In this document: positions 8,503 through 17,764 of the stretch, in pieces | Layout of the letters: each line of letters starts with the position of its first letter | How positions within the stretch are numbered: position 1 is the first letter of the stretch | NCBI RefSeq assembly: GCF_031760065.1 | Contig: NZ_CP134500.1 | Span: 620,001 to 684,000 of the forward strand | Source of the DNA: Streptomyces durocortorensis | Lineage (GTDB): Bacteria; Actinomycetota; Actinomycetes; Streptomycetales; Streptomycetaceae | Length of the DNA stretch: 64,000 bases | Direction of reading: 5' to 3' | Notes under the pieces: generated by a model | Database searches by the model: none | Seen by the model: the letters and a program-made list of their open reading frames with translations, nothing else | Told to the model about the DNA's origin: nothing | Made by a program: the position numbers and the translations under genes

Positions 8503-10362
8503 ATGCAGATTCGCGACCTTCCGTATTCGGATCCCGGCGACCCCGATGTCCGTTCGGGCCCCCGATTCCTGTTCTGGCTCGGGCGCAATCAGCTCGCGGG
8601 CCAGCTGAAGTCCCTCTCCTGGGGGCTGCTCCACCAGCTGGGCATCGCCGGTCTTCCGGTCACCGTGGGCCTCGCCGTCCAGGCCGTCATCGACCGCTCC
8701 GGCGGACGCCTCGCACTGGCCGGCGGTCTGATCCTGGCCCTCGGCGTCATGATCGCCGTCGGCGACACCATGCTCCACCGCACCGCCGTGACCAACTGGA
8801 TCACCGCGGCCGCCCGGGTCCAGCAGTTGCTGGCCCGGAAGACCGCCGAGCTGGGCGCGGCGCTGACGCGCCGGGTCGCGGCCGGTGAGGTCGTCGCCGT
8901 CTCGACGGGTGACGTGGAGAAGATCGGCTGGTTCGTCGAGGCGCTCTCCCGCTTCGCGGCGGCCGCCACCGCCCTCGTGCTGATCTGCGTCGGCCTGGTC
9001 GTCTATCTCCCCTCCCTCGGCGTGCTGGTGGCGATCGCCATGCCGGTGCTCGCCCTGGCCGTCCTGCCACTGCTGCCCCGCGCCACCCGGCGCGCGGACG
9101 AACAGCGCGAGAAGGCCGGAAAGGCCACCGAGCTGGCCTCGGACACGGTCGCCGGGCTGCGGGTGCTGCGCGGCATCGGCGGCGAGGAGCTGTTCCTCGG
9201 CCGCTACCGCCGCGCCTCCCAGGAGGTCCGCAGGGCGGCGGTGCGCAGCGCGAGGATGTGGGCGCTGATCTCGGCGGTACAGGTGCTGCTGCCGGGCATC
9301 CTGCTGATCTCGCTGGTCTGGTACGGGGCGACGCTCGCCCGGGACGGCCGGGTCGACGTCGGCCAGCTGGTCACGGTCTACAGCGCGGCCACTCTGATGC
9401 TGTTCCCGCTGCGCCACTTCGAGGAGATCGCCATGGCGTACTCCTTCTCGCGGCCGTCCGCCCAGCGCGCGGTGCGGGTGCTGTCGCTGCACCGCAGCTC
9501 CCGGGACGTCACCGTCGAGGGCGTCACACCGTCCGGCGATCTCTACGACCCGGCGACCGGGCTGATGGCCCCCCAGGGGCAGTTCACGGCCGTGGTCTGC
9601 GGCGACCCGGACGAGGCGGGACGGCTGGCCGAACGGCTCGGCGGACACGCGCAGAGCGGCGAAGAGGACGGCGCGGACGGGAAGGAGGGGAGGCCGTCGG
9701 CGGAGGTTCCGTCGGTACTGCTCGGCGCGGTCGCCCTGGACGAGATCCCGCTGGACGCCGCCCGGGCCGCGGTGCTGGTCCAGGACAAGGACCCGGTGCT
9801 GCTGTCCGGCACGCTCCAGGAGCTGCTGGACATCCCGTCCTCGGGCGTGGTCACCGCGGAGGCGGCGTTGGAGGCGGCCCAGTGCGGGGATGTGCTGAGT
9901 GCCCTGGCGCAGGCCTCCCCCGACAATGAGGGGGACCCCATGCGGACCCGGATCACCGAACGAGGCCGGTCCCTGTCCGGCGGTCAGCGCCAGCGGCTCG
10001 CGCTGGCCCGGTCGCTGGTCACCGACCCGGAGGCGCTGGTGCTGGACGAGCCGACCTCCGCGGTCGACTCGCACACCGAAGCACGGGTCGCCGCCGGGAT
10101 CGCGAAGCTGCGCCGGGGCCGTACGACGGTCGCGTTCGCCTCGTCCCCGCTGCTGCTGGACGCCGCCGACCGGGTGGTCCTCGTCCACGAGGGCACCGTG
10201 GTCGCCGTCGGGGTCCACCGCGAACTGCTGCGCACCGAACCGCGCTACCGGGCGGTCGTCACCCGCGAGACCGACGAGGAGGCCGCCGCGTCGAGCGCCC
10301 TGAACGACATCGAAGCGGTCCCCGCCATGAAGAGCATCCAGGAAGTCGAGGAAAAGGCATGA
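8503..10362 (+). CDS. ABC exporter subunit A with degenerate Walker A
   Basis: A 619-residue half-transporter: six-helix membrane domain (about residues 40-320) and a C-terminal ATPase domain. Where Walker A should be, the sequence reads VVCGDPDEAGRLAERL, with no GKS/T, and the switch His is lost (TVAFASSPLLL). The signature LSGGQRQRLALAR and Walker B ALVLDEPTSAVD are intact. This subunit therefore cannot bind ATP normally but can supply LSGGQ to its partner. The next gene overlaps by 4 nt (ATGA) and has the opposite defects, so the two form a heterodimer. ATG 8503 (MQIRDLPYSDPGDPD) is chosen over the upstream ATG at 8437 because the latter lies inside the 19-bp repeats; the ribosome site is weak. 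Substrate unknown. Confidence 0.85.
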   Translation: MQIRDLPYSDPGDPDVRSGPRFLFWLGRNQLAGQLKSLSWGLLHQLGIAGLPVTVGLAVQAVIDRSGGRLALAGGLILALGVMIAVGDTMLHRTAVTNWITAAARVQQLLARKTAELGAALTRRVAAGEVVAVSTGDVEKIGWFVEALSRFAAAATALVLICVGLVVYLPSLGVLVAIAMPVLALAVLPLLPRATRRADEQREKAGKATELASDTVAGLRVLRGIGGEELFLGRYRRASQEVRRAAVRSARMWALISAVQVLLPGILLISLVWYGATLARDGRVDVGQLVTVYSAATLMLFPLRHFEEIAMAYSFSRPSAQRAVRVLSLHRSSRDVTVEGVTPSGDLYDPATGLMAPQGQFTAVVCGDPDEAGRLAERLGGHAQSGEEDGADGKEGRPSAEVPSVLLGAVALDEIPLDAARAAVLVQDKDPVLLSGTLQELLDIPSSGVVTAEAALEAAQCGDVLSALAQASPDNEGDPMRTRITERGRSLSGGQRQRLALARSLVTDPEALVLDEPTSAVDSHTEARVAAGIAKLRRGRTTVAFASSPLLLDAADRVVLVHEGTVVAVGVHRELLRTEPRYRAVVTRETDEEAAASSALNDIEAVPAMKSIQEVEEKA

Positions 10363-12140
10363 TCGGCGTCGCACCCCCGGCGTACGACCCCGCCGCCCCG
10401 GAGTCGGCCACCACGCTGCCCGTGGGCACGCCGACGACCGTACGGAACTACGTACGGAGTCTGCTGCGGCGGCACCGCAGGGCGTTCGCCGTCCTGGTAG
10501 GGGTCAACGCGGTGGCGGTGATCGCTTCGATCACCGGGCCGTATCTGCTGGGCGGACTGGTGGAGGACCTGTCCAGCGGGGTCACCGACCTGCATCTGGA
10601 GCGCACGGTCGCGGTCTTCGCGCTCGCGCTGGTGATCCAGACCCTGTTCACCCGCAGCATGCGGCTGCGCGGGGCGATGCTGGGCGAGGAGATGCTCGCG
10701 GACCTGCGCGAGGACTTCCTCGTACGGTCCGTGGGGCTGCCGCCGGGCGTCCTGGAGCGGGCCGGGACCGGCGATCTGCTGTCCCGGATCACCACGGACA
10801 TCGACCGGCTGGCGAACGCGATGCGGGAGGCCGTGCCGCAGCTGGCGATCGGTGTCGTGTGGGCCGGGCTGCTGCTCGGCGCGATGGCCGTGACCGCTCC
10901 CCCGCTGGCGCTGGCCGTGCTGGTCGCGCTGCCGGTGCTGATCGTCGGCTGCCGCTGGTACTTCCGCCGGGCCCCCTCGGCGTACCGCTCGGAGGCCGCC
11001 GGTTACGCGGCCGTCGCCGCGATGCTCGCGGAGACCGTGGACGCCGGGCGGACCGTGGAGGCGCACCGCCTCGGCGGCCGCCGGGTGGCCATGTCGGACC
11101 GGCGGATCGAGCAGTGGACGGCGTGGGAAAGGTACACACTCTTCCTGCGCTCGGTCCTGTTCCCCGTCATCAACGCGACGTACGTGACGATCCTCGGCGC
11201 GGTTCTGCTGCTCGGCGGCTGGTTCGTGCTGGAGGGGTGGATCACGGTCGGGCAGTTGACGACGGGGGCGTTGCTGGCCCAGATGATGGTCGACCCGATC
11301 GGGCTGATCCTGCGCTGGTACGACGAGCTCCAGGTGGCCCAGGTATCGCTGGCCCGGCTGGTCGGCGTTCGGGAGATCGAGCCGGACGCGGGTGAGGCCG
11401 AGATCGGCCCGGACGGCCGGAAGGTGCGGGCGGACGACGTCCGCTTCGGGTACCGGGAGGGCGTCGACGTCCTGCACAAGGTGTCGCTCGACGTGGCTCC
11501 GGGCACCCGGCTCGCCCTGGTCGGGCCCTCGGGCGCGGGAAAGTCGACGCTGGGCCGGCTGCTGGCCGGGGTCTACGCCCCGCGCACCGGCGAGGTGACA
11601 CTCGGCGGGGCGGAGCTGTCGCGGATGACGGCGGAGCGGGTCCGCGAGCATGTGGCCCTGGTCAACCAGGAACACCACGTCTTCGTCGGCTCGCTCCGGG
11701 ACAATCTGCGCCTGGCCCGCGACGGGGCAAAGGACGCGGAGCTGTGGGCCTCGCTGGCCGCGGTCGACGCGGACGGGTGGGCGAGGGCCCTGGACGAGGG
11801 GCTGGAGACCGAGGTCGGTTCGGGCGGTTTCGCGCTGACCCCGGCGCAGGCCCAGCAGATCGCGCTGGCCCGTCTCGTGCTGGCCGATCCGCACACGCTG
11901 GTGCTGGACGAGGCGACGTCCCTGCTGGACCCGCGGGCGGCCCGCCATCTGGAGCGTTCACTCGCCCGGGTCCTGGAGGGCCGCACGGTGATCGCGATCG
12001 CGCACCGGCTGCACACCGCGCACGACGCGGATGTGATCGCGGTGGTGGAGGACGGCCGGATCAGCGAGCTGGGCAGCCACGACGAACTGGTCGCGGCGGA
12101 CGGCGCGTACGCGTCGCTGTGGCGGTCCTGGCACGGGTGA
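10359..12140 (+). CDS. ABC exporter subunit B with degenerate signature motif
   Basis: A 593-residue partner of subunit A. The membrane domain (about residues 35-320) precedes an ATPase domain with intact Walker A LVGPSGAGKSTL, Q-loop ALVNQEHHVF, Walker B LVLDEATSLLD and switch His AIAHRLHTAHDAD. The signature motif is changed from LSGGQ to LTPAQAQQ. Together with subunit A only one complete ATP site can form: Walker A/B and His from B facing LSGGQ from A. The ATG overlaps the stop of subunit A, implying translational coupling and equal synthesis. Heterodimeric exporters with one degenerate site are known (TM287/288 type), but here the split of defects is nearly complete. Confidence 0.87.
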   Translation: MIGVAPPAYDPAAPESATTLPVGTPTTVRNYVRSLLRRHRRAFAVLVGVNAVAVIASITGPYLLGGLVEDLSSGVTDLHLERTVAVFALALVIQTLFTRSMRLRGAMLGEEMLADLREDFLVRSVGLPPGVLERAGTGDLLSRITTDIDRLANAMREAVPQLAIGVVWAGLLLGAMAVTAPPLALAVLVALPVLIVGCRWYFRRAPSAYRSEAAGYAAVAAMLAETVDAGRTVEAHRLGGRRVAMSDRRIEQWTAWERYTLFLRSVLFPVINATYVTILGAVLLLGGWFVLEGWITVGQLTTGALLAQMMVDPIGLILRWYDELQVAQVSLARLVGVREIEPDAGEAEIGPDGRKVRADDVRFGYREGVDVLHKVSLDVAPGTRLALVGPSGAGKSTLGRLLAGVYAPRTGEVTLGGAELSRMTAERVREHVALVNQEHHVFVGSLRDNLRLARDGAKDAELWASLAAVDADGWARALDEGLETEVGSGGFALTPAQAQQIALARLVLADPHTLVLDEATSLLDPRAARHLERSLARVLEGRTVIAIAHRLHTAHDADVIAVVEDGRISELGSHDELVAADGAYASLWRSWHG

Positions 12141-12163
12141 TCCGGCGGGCCCGCCGCATCACC
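12136..12163. terminator. Bidirectional terminator covering both convergent stop codons
   Basis: A 28-base inverted repeat, GGTGAT-C-CGGCGGG / CCCGCCG-C-ATCACC, with a single C-C mismatch pair. It contains the TGA of the ABC subunit (12138-12140) and the TGA of the convergent spermidine-synthase-like gene (12159-12161). Confidence 0.65.
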
Positions 12164-13697
12164 GGACCGTTCGGGTGCGGTGCGGCTGGAGGAGCTGGTC
12201 GACGGGCGCGTAGTCGTCGGTGAGGACCTGGGCGCCCCCGGTCCAGGAGGCGACGGTGTCACCGGTGGCGATCCGCCAGCCGGTCTCCCGGGTGTCCAGG
12301 GCCTCCTGGATCTCGGGGGCGTCCAGCGGCCGGTCGGAGGCGACCATCACGAGGTTGCCGCCCTCGACGCTCGCGGTCGGGTCCAGGCCGATGTCCGCGG
12401 GCCTGCCGACGAGGGCGACGTGCTCGAAGACGGAGGCGAGGGTCGCGGCCTCGGCACGGGCGAAGGCCAGCTCGCCGTGGTCGATGAGGTTGGCGACGTA
12501 CAGCCCGTCGTCCTTGAGTACCCGGTGCACGTCCCCGAGCGCCTCGGAGGTCGTGAGGTGCCAGGGCACGCTGACGCCGCCGAAGGCGTCACCGACGACG
12601 AGGTCGCGGCTGTCGGTCTCCAGCCGCCTCAGGCCCAGCCTGCCGTCCTCCACCCGCACGTCGATCCCGGTGGACGCGCCCAGCCGAAGCTGTTGGCGGT
12701 CGATGCGGACGACCCCGCCGTCGATCTCGGAGACGAGGCTGCGGGTCCCGGGGCGCGTGGCCGCGAGGTAGCGGGGGAAGGTGAGGCCGCCGCCGCCGAG
12801 GTGGTGGGCGGCGAGCGGCGCGCTCCCGGGAAAGGTGGTGTCGACGACCGCCGCGAGGGCCCGGATGTACCCGAACCGGAGGTACGTGGGGTCCTCGACG
12901 TCGACGTAGGAGTGGCGCAGGCCGTCCAGGACCAGGGTGCGGCCGCTCTCCCGGCCGGGATCCGCGACGACCCGGGCGCAGTGGTAGCGGGTCTCCGCGT
13001 CGCAGCCGCCGGGAGCGAACGCGGTGGCGAGGGAGCCGGCCACGACGGTGGCCAGTGCCACGGCCGAGGCCCGCCGCCAGCGGCGGGCCCGCCAGCCAAC
13101 CAGGGCGGCGCCGATCACCAGCAGGGCCCCGAGGCCGATGAGGATGGCACTGACCGGCAGCCGCGAGACCAGGACGAATCCGGTGAGGACGGTACCGACG
13201 ATGGCGCCGAAGGTGCCCACCCCCGACAGCCGTCCCACGACCGTCCCGGTCTCGGCGAGGCTGGTGAGGCGCAGCTTGGTCACCAGCGGTGTCACGGCGG
13301 AGAGCAGGGCGCCGGGCACCAGGAGGGTCACCGCCGCGACCAGCAGGAGCAGCGGCGGTGCCCACTCCGCGGTTGTGCGCAGCAGCAGGGGGGTGAGCGC
13401 GACGACAACGCCCGACACCCCCAGGGCGGGGCCGATGAGCCGGTGCGGGTCGACCTGGTCGGCGACGCGCCCGCCCAGCCAGGAGCCGAGGGCGATCGCG
13501 GTGAGGGCGATGCCGATGACCAGGGTGCTGGTCTCCAGCGTGAGACCGAGATACGGGGCCAGCAGCCGCAGCGCGACGATCTCGACCACGAGGACCGCGG
13601 CGGACGTGCCGAACACGAGGCCCGCGGCGGCGCGGGGGCCCAGGCCTCGGTCGCGGGGCGGGGAGTCGGCCACGGGCGGGGAGGGCGGTGGGGTCAC
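12159..13697 (-). CDS. Membrane-anchored spermidine-synthase-like methyltransferase-fold protein
   Basis: A 512-residue fusion. The first 220 residues form about seven hydrophobic helices (AAAGLVFGTSAAVLVVEIVA, TLVIGIALTAIALGSWLGG, PLLLLVAAVTLLVPGAL, AIVGTVLTGFVLV). The rest is a spermidine-synthase fold with the nucleotide-binding loop HHLGGGGLTFPRYLA, the acidic SEIDGGVVRID and DLVVGDAFGG. The classical GGGDGG of true polyamine synthases is changed to GGGGLTFP, so aminopropyl transfer is uncertain. Such membrane-fused proteins are common in actinobacteria and have no settled role. The GTG at 13697 is chosen because GAGG sits 8 bases upstream. It is convergent with the ABC pair and divergent from the NADH dehydrogenase. 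Confidence 0.75.
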   Translation of the reverse strand: MTPPPSPPVADSPPRDRGLGPRAAAGLVFGTSAAVLVVEIVALRLLAPYLGLTLETSTLVIGIALTAIALGSWLGGRVADQVDPHRLIGPALGVSGVVVALTPLLLRTTAEWAPPLLLLVAAVTLLVPGALLSAVTPLVTKLRLTSLAETGTVVGRLSGVGTFGAIVGTVLTGFVLVSRLPVSAILIGLGALLVIGAALVGWRARRWRRASAVALATVVAGSLATAFAPGGCDAETRYHCARVVADPGRESGRTLVLDGLRHSYVDVEDPTYLRFGYIRALAAVVDTTFPGSAPLAAHHLGGGGLTFPRYLAATRPGTRSLVSEIDGGVVRIDRQQLRLGASTGIDVRVEDGRLGLRRLETDSRDLVVGDAFGGVSVPWHLTTSEALGDVHRVLKDDGLYVANLIDHGELAFARAEAATLASVFEHVALVGRPADIGLDPTASVEGGNLVMVASDRPLDAPEIQEALDTRETGWRIATGDTVASWTGGAQVLTDDYAPVDQLLQPHRTRTVR

Positions 13698-13931
13698 GGC
13701 AGCATCCTCGCATGCGGCCGACCGGCCCATTCCCGCCTCAACGGGCAACGTGCGCGGGCGAATCCGCCCGGCGCACCGGCCTCCGGGGCCGGTCCGCCCC
13801 CGGCGGGCGGACCCCGTTTCACCCCTGCCAGGAGGCGGATGCCTGGACGTCCGGTGAGGATGAGGGTGAATCACCCGGCATACGGGGCAGGCGAGCGCAG
13901 AACCACGCAAGCCCGAGAAGGGACGCAGACC
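13698..13931. promoter_or_regulatory. Divergent control region before the NADH dehydrogenase
   Basis: Two elements stand out. A perfect 9-bp hairpin GGTCCGCCC (13791-13799) / GGGCGGACC (13805-13813) has a 5-nt loop, and a 13-nt palindrome GGGTGA-A-TCACCC lies at 13864-13876, some 55 bases before the GTG. The palindrome is a plausible operator; it does not match the Rex consensus I know. Confidence 0.4.
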
Positions 13932-15293
13932 GTGGCACCACCCAGGATTCTCGTTGTCGGCGCCGGTTTCGCAGGCGTCGAGTGCGTACGCCGCCTGGAG
14001 CGCAGGCTGGCTCCGGGCGAGGCTCGGATCACGCTCGTCACACCGTTCTCCTACCAGCTGTATCTGCCGCTGCTCCCCCAGGTGGCCTCCGGTGTGCTCA
14101 CGCCCCAGTCCGTCGCGGTGTCGCTGCGCCGCAGCCGCCGCCACCGGACGAGGATCGTGCCGGGCGGGGCGATCGGTGTGGACACGAAGGCGAAGGTCTG
14201 CGTGATCCGGAAGATCACGGGCGAGATCGTGAACGAGCCGTACGACTCCATCGTGCTGGCGGCGGGCAGCGTCACCCGGACCTTCGACATCCCCGGGCTG
14301 CTGGACCACGCCCGGGGCATGAAGACGCTGGCCGAGGCCGCGTACGTCCGTGACCACGTCATCGCTCAGCTCGACCTGGCGGACGCCAGCCAGGACGAGG
14401 CCGAGCGGGCCTCCCGGCTCCAGTTCGTGGTGGTCGGCGGCGGGTACGCGGGCACGGAGACGGCCGCCTGCCTCCAGCGGCTCACCACGAACGCGATCCG
14501 GCACTACCCCCGGCTGGACCCCCGGCTGATCAAGTGGCACCTCATCGACATCGCGCCCAAGCTGATGCCGGAGCTGGGCGACAAGCTGGGGCAGGCCGCC
14601 CTGGAGGTGCTGCGCAGGCGGAACATCGAGGTGTCGCTCGGGGTCTCCGTCGCCAAGGCCGCGGCGGAGGAGGTCACGTTCACCGACGGCCGGGTGCTGC
14701 CCTGCCGGACGTTGATCTGGACCGCCGGAGTGGCCGCGAGCCCGCTGATCGCCACGCTCGGCGCGGAGACGGTACGCGGTCGGCTCGCCGTGACGCCGCA
14801 GCTGAAACTGCCCGGCGCGGACGGGGTGTTCTCGCTCGGCGACGCGGCCGCGGTGCCCGACCTGGCGAAGGGCGACGGGGCGGTCTGCCCGCCGACCGCG
14901 CAGCACGCGATGCGCCAGGGCCGGGTGATGGCGGACAACCTGATCGCCTCGCTGCGCGGTCTGCCGCCGAAGGACTACGTCCACAAGGACCTGGGGCTCG
15001 TCGTCGACCTGGGCGGCCGGGACGCGGTGTCCAAACCGCTGGGCATCGAGCTGCACGGGACGGCCGCGCAGGCGGTGGCACGGGGCTACCACTGGTCGGC
15101 GCTGCGGACGAACGTCGCCAAGACCCGGGTCCTGACGAACTGGCTGCTGAACGCGGTCGCCGGCGACGACTTCGTACGGACGGGGTTCCAGTCCCGAAAA
15201 CCGGCGACGCTGCGGGACTTCGAGTACACCGACGCCTATCTGACACCCGAGCAGGTCAAGGCGCACATCGAGTCGACGGTCATCCAGCACTGA
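13932..15293 (+). CDS. NAD(P)/FAD-dependent oxidoreductase, type II NADH dehydrogenase
   Basis: A 453-residue flavoprotein that should oxidise NADH and reduce menaquinone at the membrane surface without pumping protons. The FAD Rossmann motif VVGAGFAGVECVRRL is at the N terminus, the NADH-binding motif VVVGGGYAGTETAACL at about residues 170-185, and the second FAD contact FSLGDAAAVPDL at about 300. QHAMRQGRVMADNL and the hydrophobic C-terminal part are typical of NDH-2. The GTG at 13932 is supported by GAAGGGA about 8 bases upstream. Other pyridine-nucleotide oxidoreductases of the family cannot be fully excluded. Confidence 0.85.
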   Translation: MAPPRILVVGAGFAGVECVRRLERRLAPGEARITLVTPFSYQLYLPLLPQVASGVLTPQSVAVSLRRSRRHRTRIVPGGAIGVDTKAKVCVIRKITGEIVNEPYDSIVLAAGSVTRTFDIPGLLDHARGMKTLAEAAYVRDHVIAQLDLADASQDEAERASRLQFVVVGGGYAGTETAACLQRLTTNAIRHYPRLDPRLIKWHLIDIAPKLMPELGDKLGQAALEVLRRRNIEVSLGVSVAKAAAEEVTFTDGRVLPCRTLIWTAGVAASPLIATLGAETVRGRLAVTPQLKLPGADGVFSLGDAAAVPDLAKGDGAVCPPTAQHAMRQGRVMADNLIASLRGLPPKDYVHKDLGLVVDLGGRDAVSKPLGIELHGTAAQAVARGYHWSALRTNVAKTRVLTNWLLNAVAGDDFVRTGFQSRKPATLRDFEYTDAYLTPEQVKAHIESTVIQH

Positions 15294-15309
15294 CCGCCAC
15301 CGCCCGAGG

Positions 15310-15334
15310 GAGCCCCGCCGTCTCCGCGGGGCTC
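15310..15334. terminator. Bidirectional terminator between NADH dehydrogenase and DNA ligase
   Basis: GAGCCCCGC (15310-15318) pairs perfectly with GCGGGGCTC (15326-15334) around a 7-nt loop, lying between the two convergent stop codons. Confidence 0.65.
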
Positions 15335-15336
15335 GC

Positions 15337-16872
15337 TCACCGCTGCCTGGAGAGGACCGTTTCCACGCTGTCCGCCTGCTGGGCGGTCTTGTCGTCGCGG
15401 TAGCGCAGGACGCGGGCGAAGCGGAGGGTGACCCCGGCGGGATAGCGGGTGGAGCGCTGGAGCCCGTCGTAGGCGATCTCCACGACGAGTTCCGGGCGTA
15501 CGGTCACCACGTGTCCGTCGTCAGCGGTCGCCAGCTCGCCCAGCTTCTCGGTCTGCCATGCCAGCAGGGCGTCGGTGAGCCCCTTGAAGGTCTTGCCGAG
15601 CATCGCGAACGTACCGTCGGCGCGGCGGGCGCCCAGGTGCAGGTTGGACAGCTTCCCGGTCCGTCGGCCGTGCCCCCATTCGGCGGCCAGCACCACCAGG
15701 TCCAGCGTGTGCACGGGCTTCACCTTGAGCCAGGCCGCACCCCGGCGGCCCGCGCTGTAGGCGGCGGCCAGGTCCTTGATCACGACGCCCTCGTGGCCGC
15801 GCTCCAGGGTGTCGGCGAGGAACGCCTCAGCGGCTACGCGGGCCGCCGGGTCCGCCGGGTCGGCGACGAGGGTGCGCCGGACCCGGAGGTGCTCGGGGAC
15901 CAGGCGCTCCAGGGCGGCATGGCGTTCGGTGAGGGGCAGGTCGAGCAGGGCCGCGTCGTCGACCGACAGTGCGTCGAAGAAGACGGGCACGACGGGCACG
16001 TGCGCCGCCGCACCGGCCACGTCCCGTCGTGAGCCCACCCGCGCGGCGGTCTCCTGGAACGCCCGGGGCCTGCCGTCGTCCCCCAGGGCGATCACCTCGC
16101 CGTCGAGGATGAAGCGGTCCGCCGGGAGCGCGGCGACGACGGCGGTCAGCTCGGGCAGCCGGTCGGTGATGTCGTCGAGGGTCCGGGTGTAGGCGCGGAC
16201 GCGGTCGCCGTCGCGGTGGACCTGCACCCGGATGCCGTCGAGCTTCTCCTCCACCGCGCAGGGGCCCAGCTTGTCGACGGCCTCGCCGACCGAGGCGGCC
16301 GTGTGCGCGAGCATCGGCTGTACGGGCCTTCCCACGGTGAGCCGGAACGCGGCGAGCGCTCCGGGGCCGTCCGCGAGGAGGACCCGCGCGACCTCCTGGA
16401 GCGCCCCGGCGAGCATCACGGCGCGCCGGACCTCGGCGGGCGGGGCTTCGGCGGCGCGGGCCAGGGCGTCGGCGGCAACGGCGTCCAGGGCCCCCTGGCG
16501 TACCTCGCCGGTGAGCAGGGCCCGCAGGAAGCGCTGCTCGTCCTCGGTGGCGGCGGCGAACAAGGCACGCAGGTGCTCCCGGCGCAGGGCCTGGGAGCCG
16601 GTGCCGGAGACGGCCGCTAGGGCGGTCAGCCGCGCGTCGACCCCGGTGACGGTGAGGGTGGGTGCGGCAGCGGGCGGTACGGGGTCGCCGAGGGTGCGCC
16701 AGCCGACCCCGATCCGGCCCTGGGGCAGCCGTCCGGCGAGGTACGGGATGACGACGGGCACGTCGTCGGGTGCGGCGTCCCGGAAGAGACCGGCCAGGAG
16801 CGCCACCTTCCGGGACCGGGCGGATGTGGCGGCGACCTCCAGGGACACCCGGGCGAGCTCGGCGAGCAGCAT
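15337..16872 (-). CDS. lig: ATP-dependent DNA ligase
   Basis: A 511-residue ATP-type ligase that seals nicks through a lysyl-AMP intermediate. An N-terminal helical DNA-binding domain (residues 1-180) leads into the nucleotidyltransferase core with motif [11 protein letters not shown] (catalytic Lys near 210), motif III FFDAL, motif IV EGVVIKD and motif V AWLKVKP, then the OB-fold ending [12 protein letters not shown]. The length fits actinobacterial LigB/LigC-like accessory ligases rather than the NAD-dependent housekeeping ligase. There is no Ku, polymerase or nuclease domain beside it, so an NHEJ role is not suggested by context. Confidence 0.9.
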   Translation of the reverse strand: MLLAELARVSLEVAATSARSRKVALLAGLFRDAAPDDVPVVIPYLAGRLPQGRIGVGWRTLGDPVPPAAAPTLTVTGVDARLTALAAVSGTGSQALRREHLRALFAAATEDEQRFLRALLTGEVRQGALDAVAADALARAAEAPPAEVRRAVMLAGALQEVARVLLADGPGALAAFRLTVGRPVQPMLAHTAASVGEAVDKLGPCAVEEKLDGIRVQVHRDGDRVRAYTRTLDDITDRLPELTAVVAALPADRFILDGEVIALGDDGRPRAFQETAARVGSRRDVAGAAAHVPVVPVFFDALSVDDAALLDLPLTERHAALERLVPEHLRVRRTLVADPADPAARVAAEAFLADTLERGHEGVVIKDLAAAYSAGRRGAAWLKVKPVHTLDLVVLAAEWGHGRRTGKLSNLHLGARRADGTFAMLGKTFKGLTDALLAWQTEKLGELATADDGHVVTVRPELVVEIAYDGLQRSTRYPAGVTLRFARVLRYRDDKTAQQADSVETVLSRQR

Positions 16873-16907
16873 GCGGCCATGGTGCTACGGGCCGGGGCAC
16901 GCCGCCC

Positions 16908-16927
16908 GCCGAGGAGGCTCCCTCGGC
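16908..16927 (-). terminator. Hairpin downstream of the membrane hydrolase gene
   Basis: GCCGAGG (16908-16914) pairs with CCTCGGC (16921-16927) around a 6-nt loop. It lies after the stop of the minus-strand hydrolase and before the ligase start. Confidence 0.4.
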
Positions 16928-16972
16928 GAAGAGGCACCGGGCGCGCCGCCCGACCGCAGCGTGCCCTGTGCG

Positions 16973-17764
16973 TCATATGAAGTTGAGGGCCGCCGCCGCT
17001 CCCACTCCCCCGAGGACCATGAAGGCGGGCATCAGCACCTTCATCTCCACCCAGCTGCCTGCCCGGAAGCGCATGGCCTTCGGCGGGCCGATCGGGTACC
17101 AGCGCTTGCGGCCGACCGGGATGGGCCACAGGATCGGGCAGCCGGAGACGGTGAGCGCGTCGCCGATGTCGTGGACGAGCGCGCCCAGCACGATGGGCAG
17201 GCCGAGCCACAGGTACTCCTGGCCGGGGGCGTCGAAGAGCCAGTCGGCCCCGTGGCCCGGCTGGTCCAGGACTCCGGCGAGAATCCAGGCGCTGGTGGCG
17301 CCGAGCAGCCAGACCAGGATGTCGCTGGAGACCCGTGCGGCCCGCCAGAGCAGGCCCTCGACCGCGAGCACCAGGTGGACGAAGAGGACGCCGAGGACGG
17401 CCCAGCGGCCGCCGAAGACGGCGGCGGCGGAGCAGCCCGCGCCGATGAGGACGGCCCAGAGCCAGGTGTGGGTCAGGGTGCGGTGGCCGCCGGTGCGGCG
17501 GGGGTCGGCCTTGCTCCTCGTGGCCTTGTAGACGGCGAACGAGAGCTTGTCGACGATCTCGCAGAGGGCCTTGGAGACAGGTCCGAAGGCGCGCGAGATG
17601 GTCGCGGACTTGTGGTCGAGGTCGGGGGCCAGTGCGGCGCCCGCGCAGATCAGCGCCCCGACGACCAGGACCGGCCAGGGCATCGTGTGGCCCGCGGCGG
17701 CGGCCGCCGCACCCACCCCCAGCCAGGCCGCTGCCCCTGACAGAGAGTGTGCCGGTCCCATCAT
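16973..17764 (-). CDS. Membrane metal-dependent hydrolase (YdjM/DUF457-like)
   Basis: A 263-residue integral membrane protein with about six hydrophobic segments. It carries the metal-ligand signature of the YdjM family: HSLSGAA near the N terminus, DLDHKSATISR at about residues 48-58, GGHRTLTHTW at about 91-100 and LVHDIGDALT near 205. In this family these His/Asp residues face the membrane and may bind metal; the substrate is not established. The two start codons ATGATG at 17764 and 17761 are equivalent. It is divergent from the helicase gene. Confidence 0.75.
   Translation of the reverse strand: MMGPAHSLSGAAAWLGVGAAAAAAGHTMPWPVLVVGALICAGAALAPDLDHKSATISRAFGPVSKALCEIVDKLSFAVYKATRSKADPRRTGGHRTLTHTWLWAVLIGAGCSAAAVFGGRWAVLGVLFVHLVLAVEGLLWRAARVSSDILVWLLGATSAWILAGVLDQPGHGADWLFDAPGQEYLWLGLPIVLGALVHDIGDALTVSGCPILWPIPVGRKRWYPIGPPKAMRFRAGSWVEMKVLMPAFMVLGGVGAAAALNFI

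Noticed and set aside
6679..10374. A very long open frame (over 1200 codons) on the minus strand opposite the GH109-like and ABC genes
   Set aside because: It is antisense to two well-supported genes, its translation is Arg/His/Gly/Asp-rich without protein motifs, and such frames are usual in high-GC DNA where stop codons are rare.
13864..13876. GGGTGAATCACCC as a Rex redox operator for the NADH dehydrogenase
   Set aside because: Rex sites have the form TGTGAAC...TTCACA; the palindrome lacks the TTGTGA/TCACAA core. It is kept only as an unassigned palindrome.
13698..15290. Minus-strand extension of the spermidine-synthase-like gene across the whole NADH dehydrogenase
   Set aside because: The extension is antisense to a clear flavoprotein gene, and the GTG at 13697 has a good ribosome site and gives the normal N terminus.
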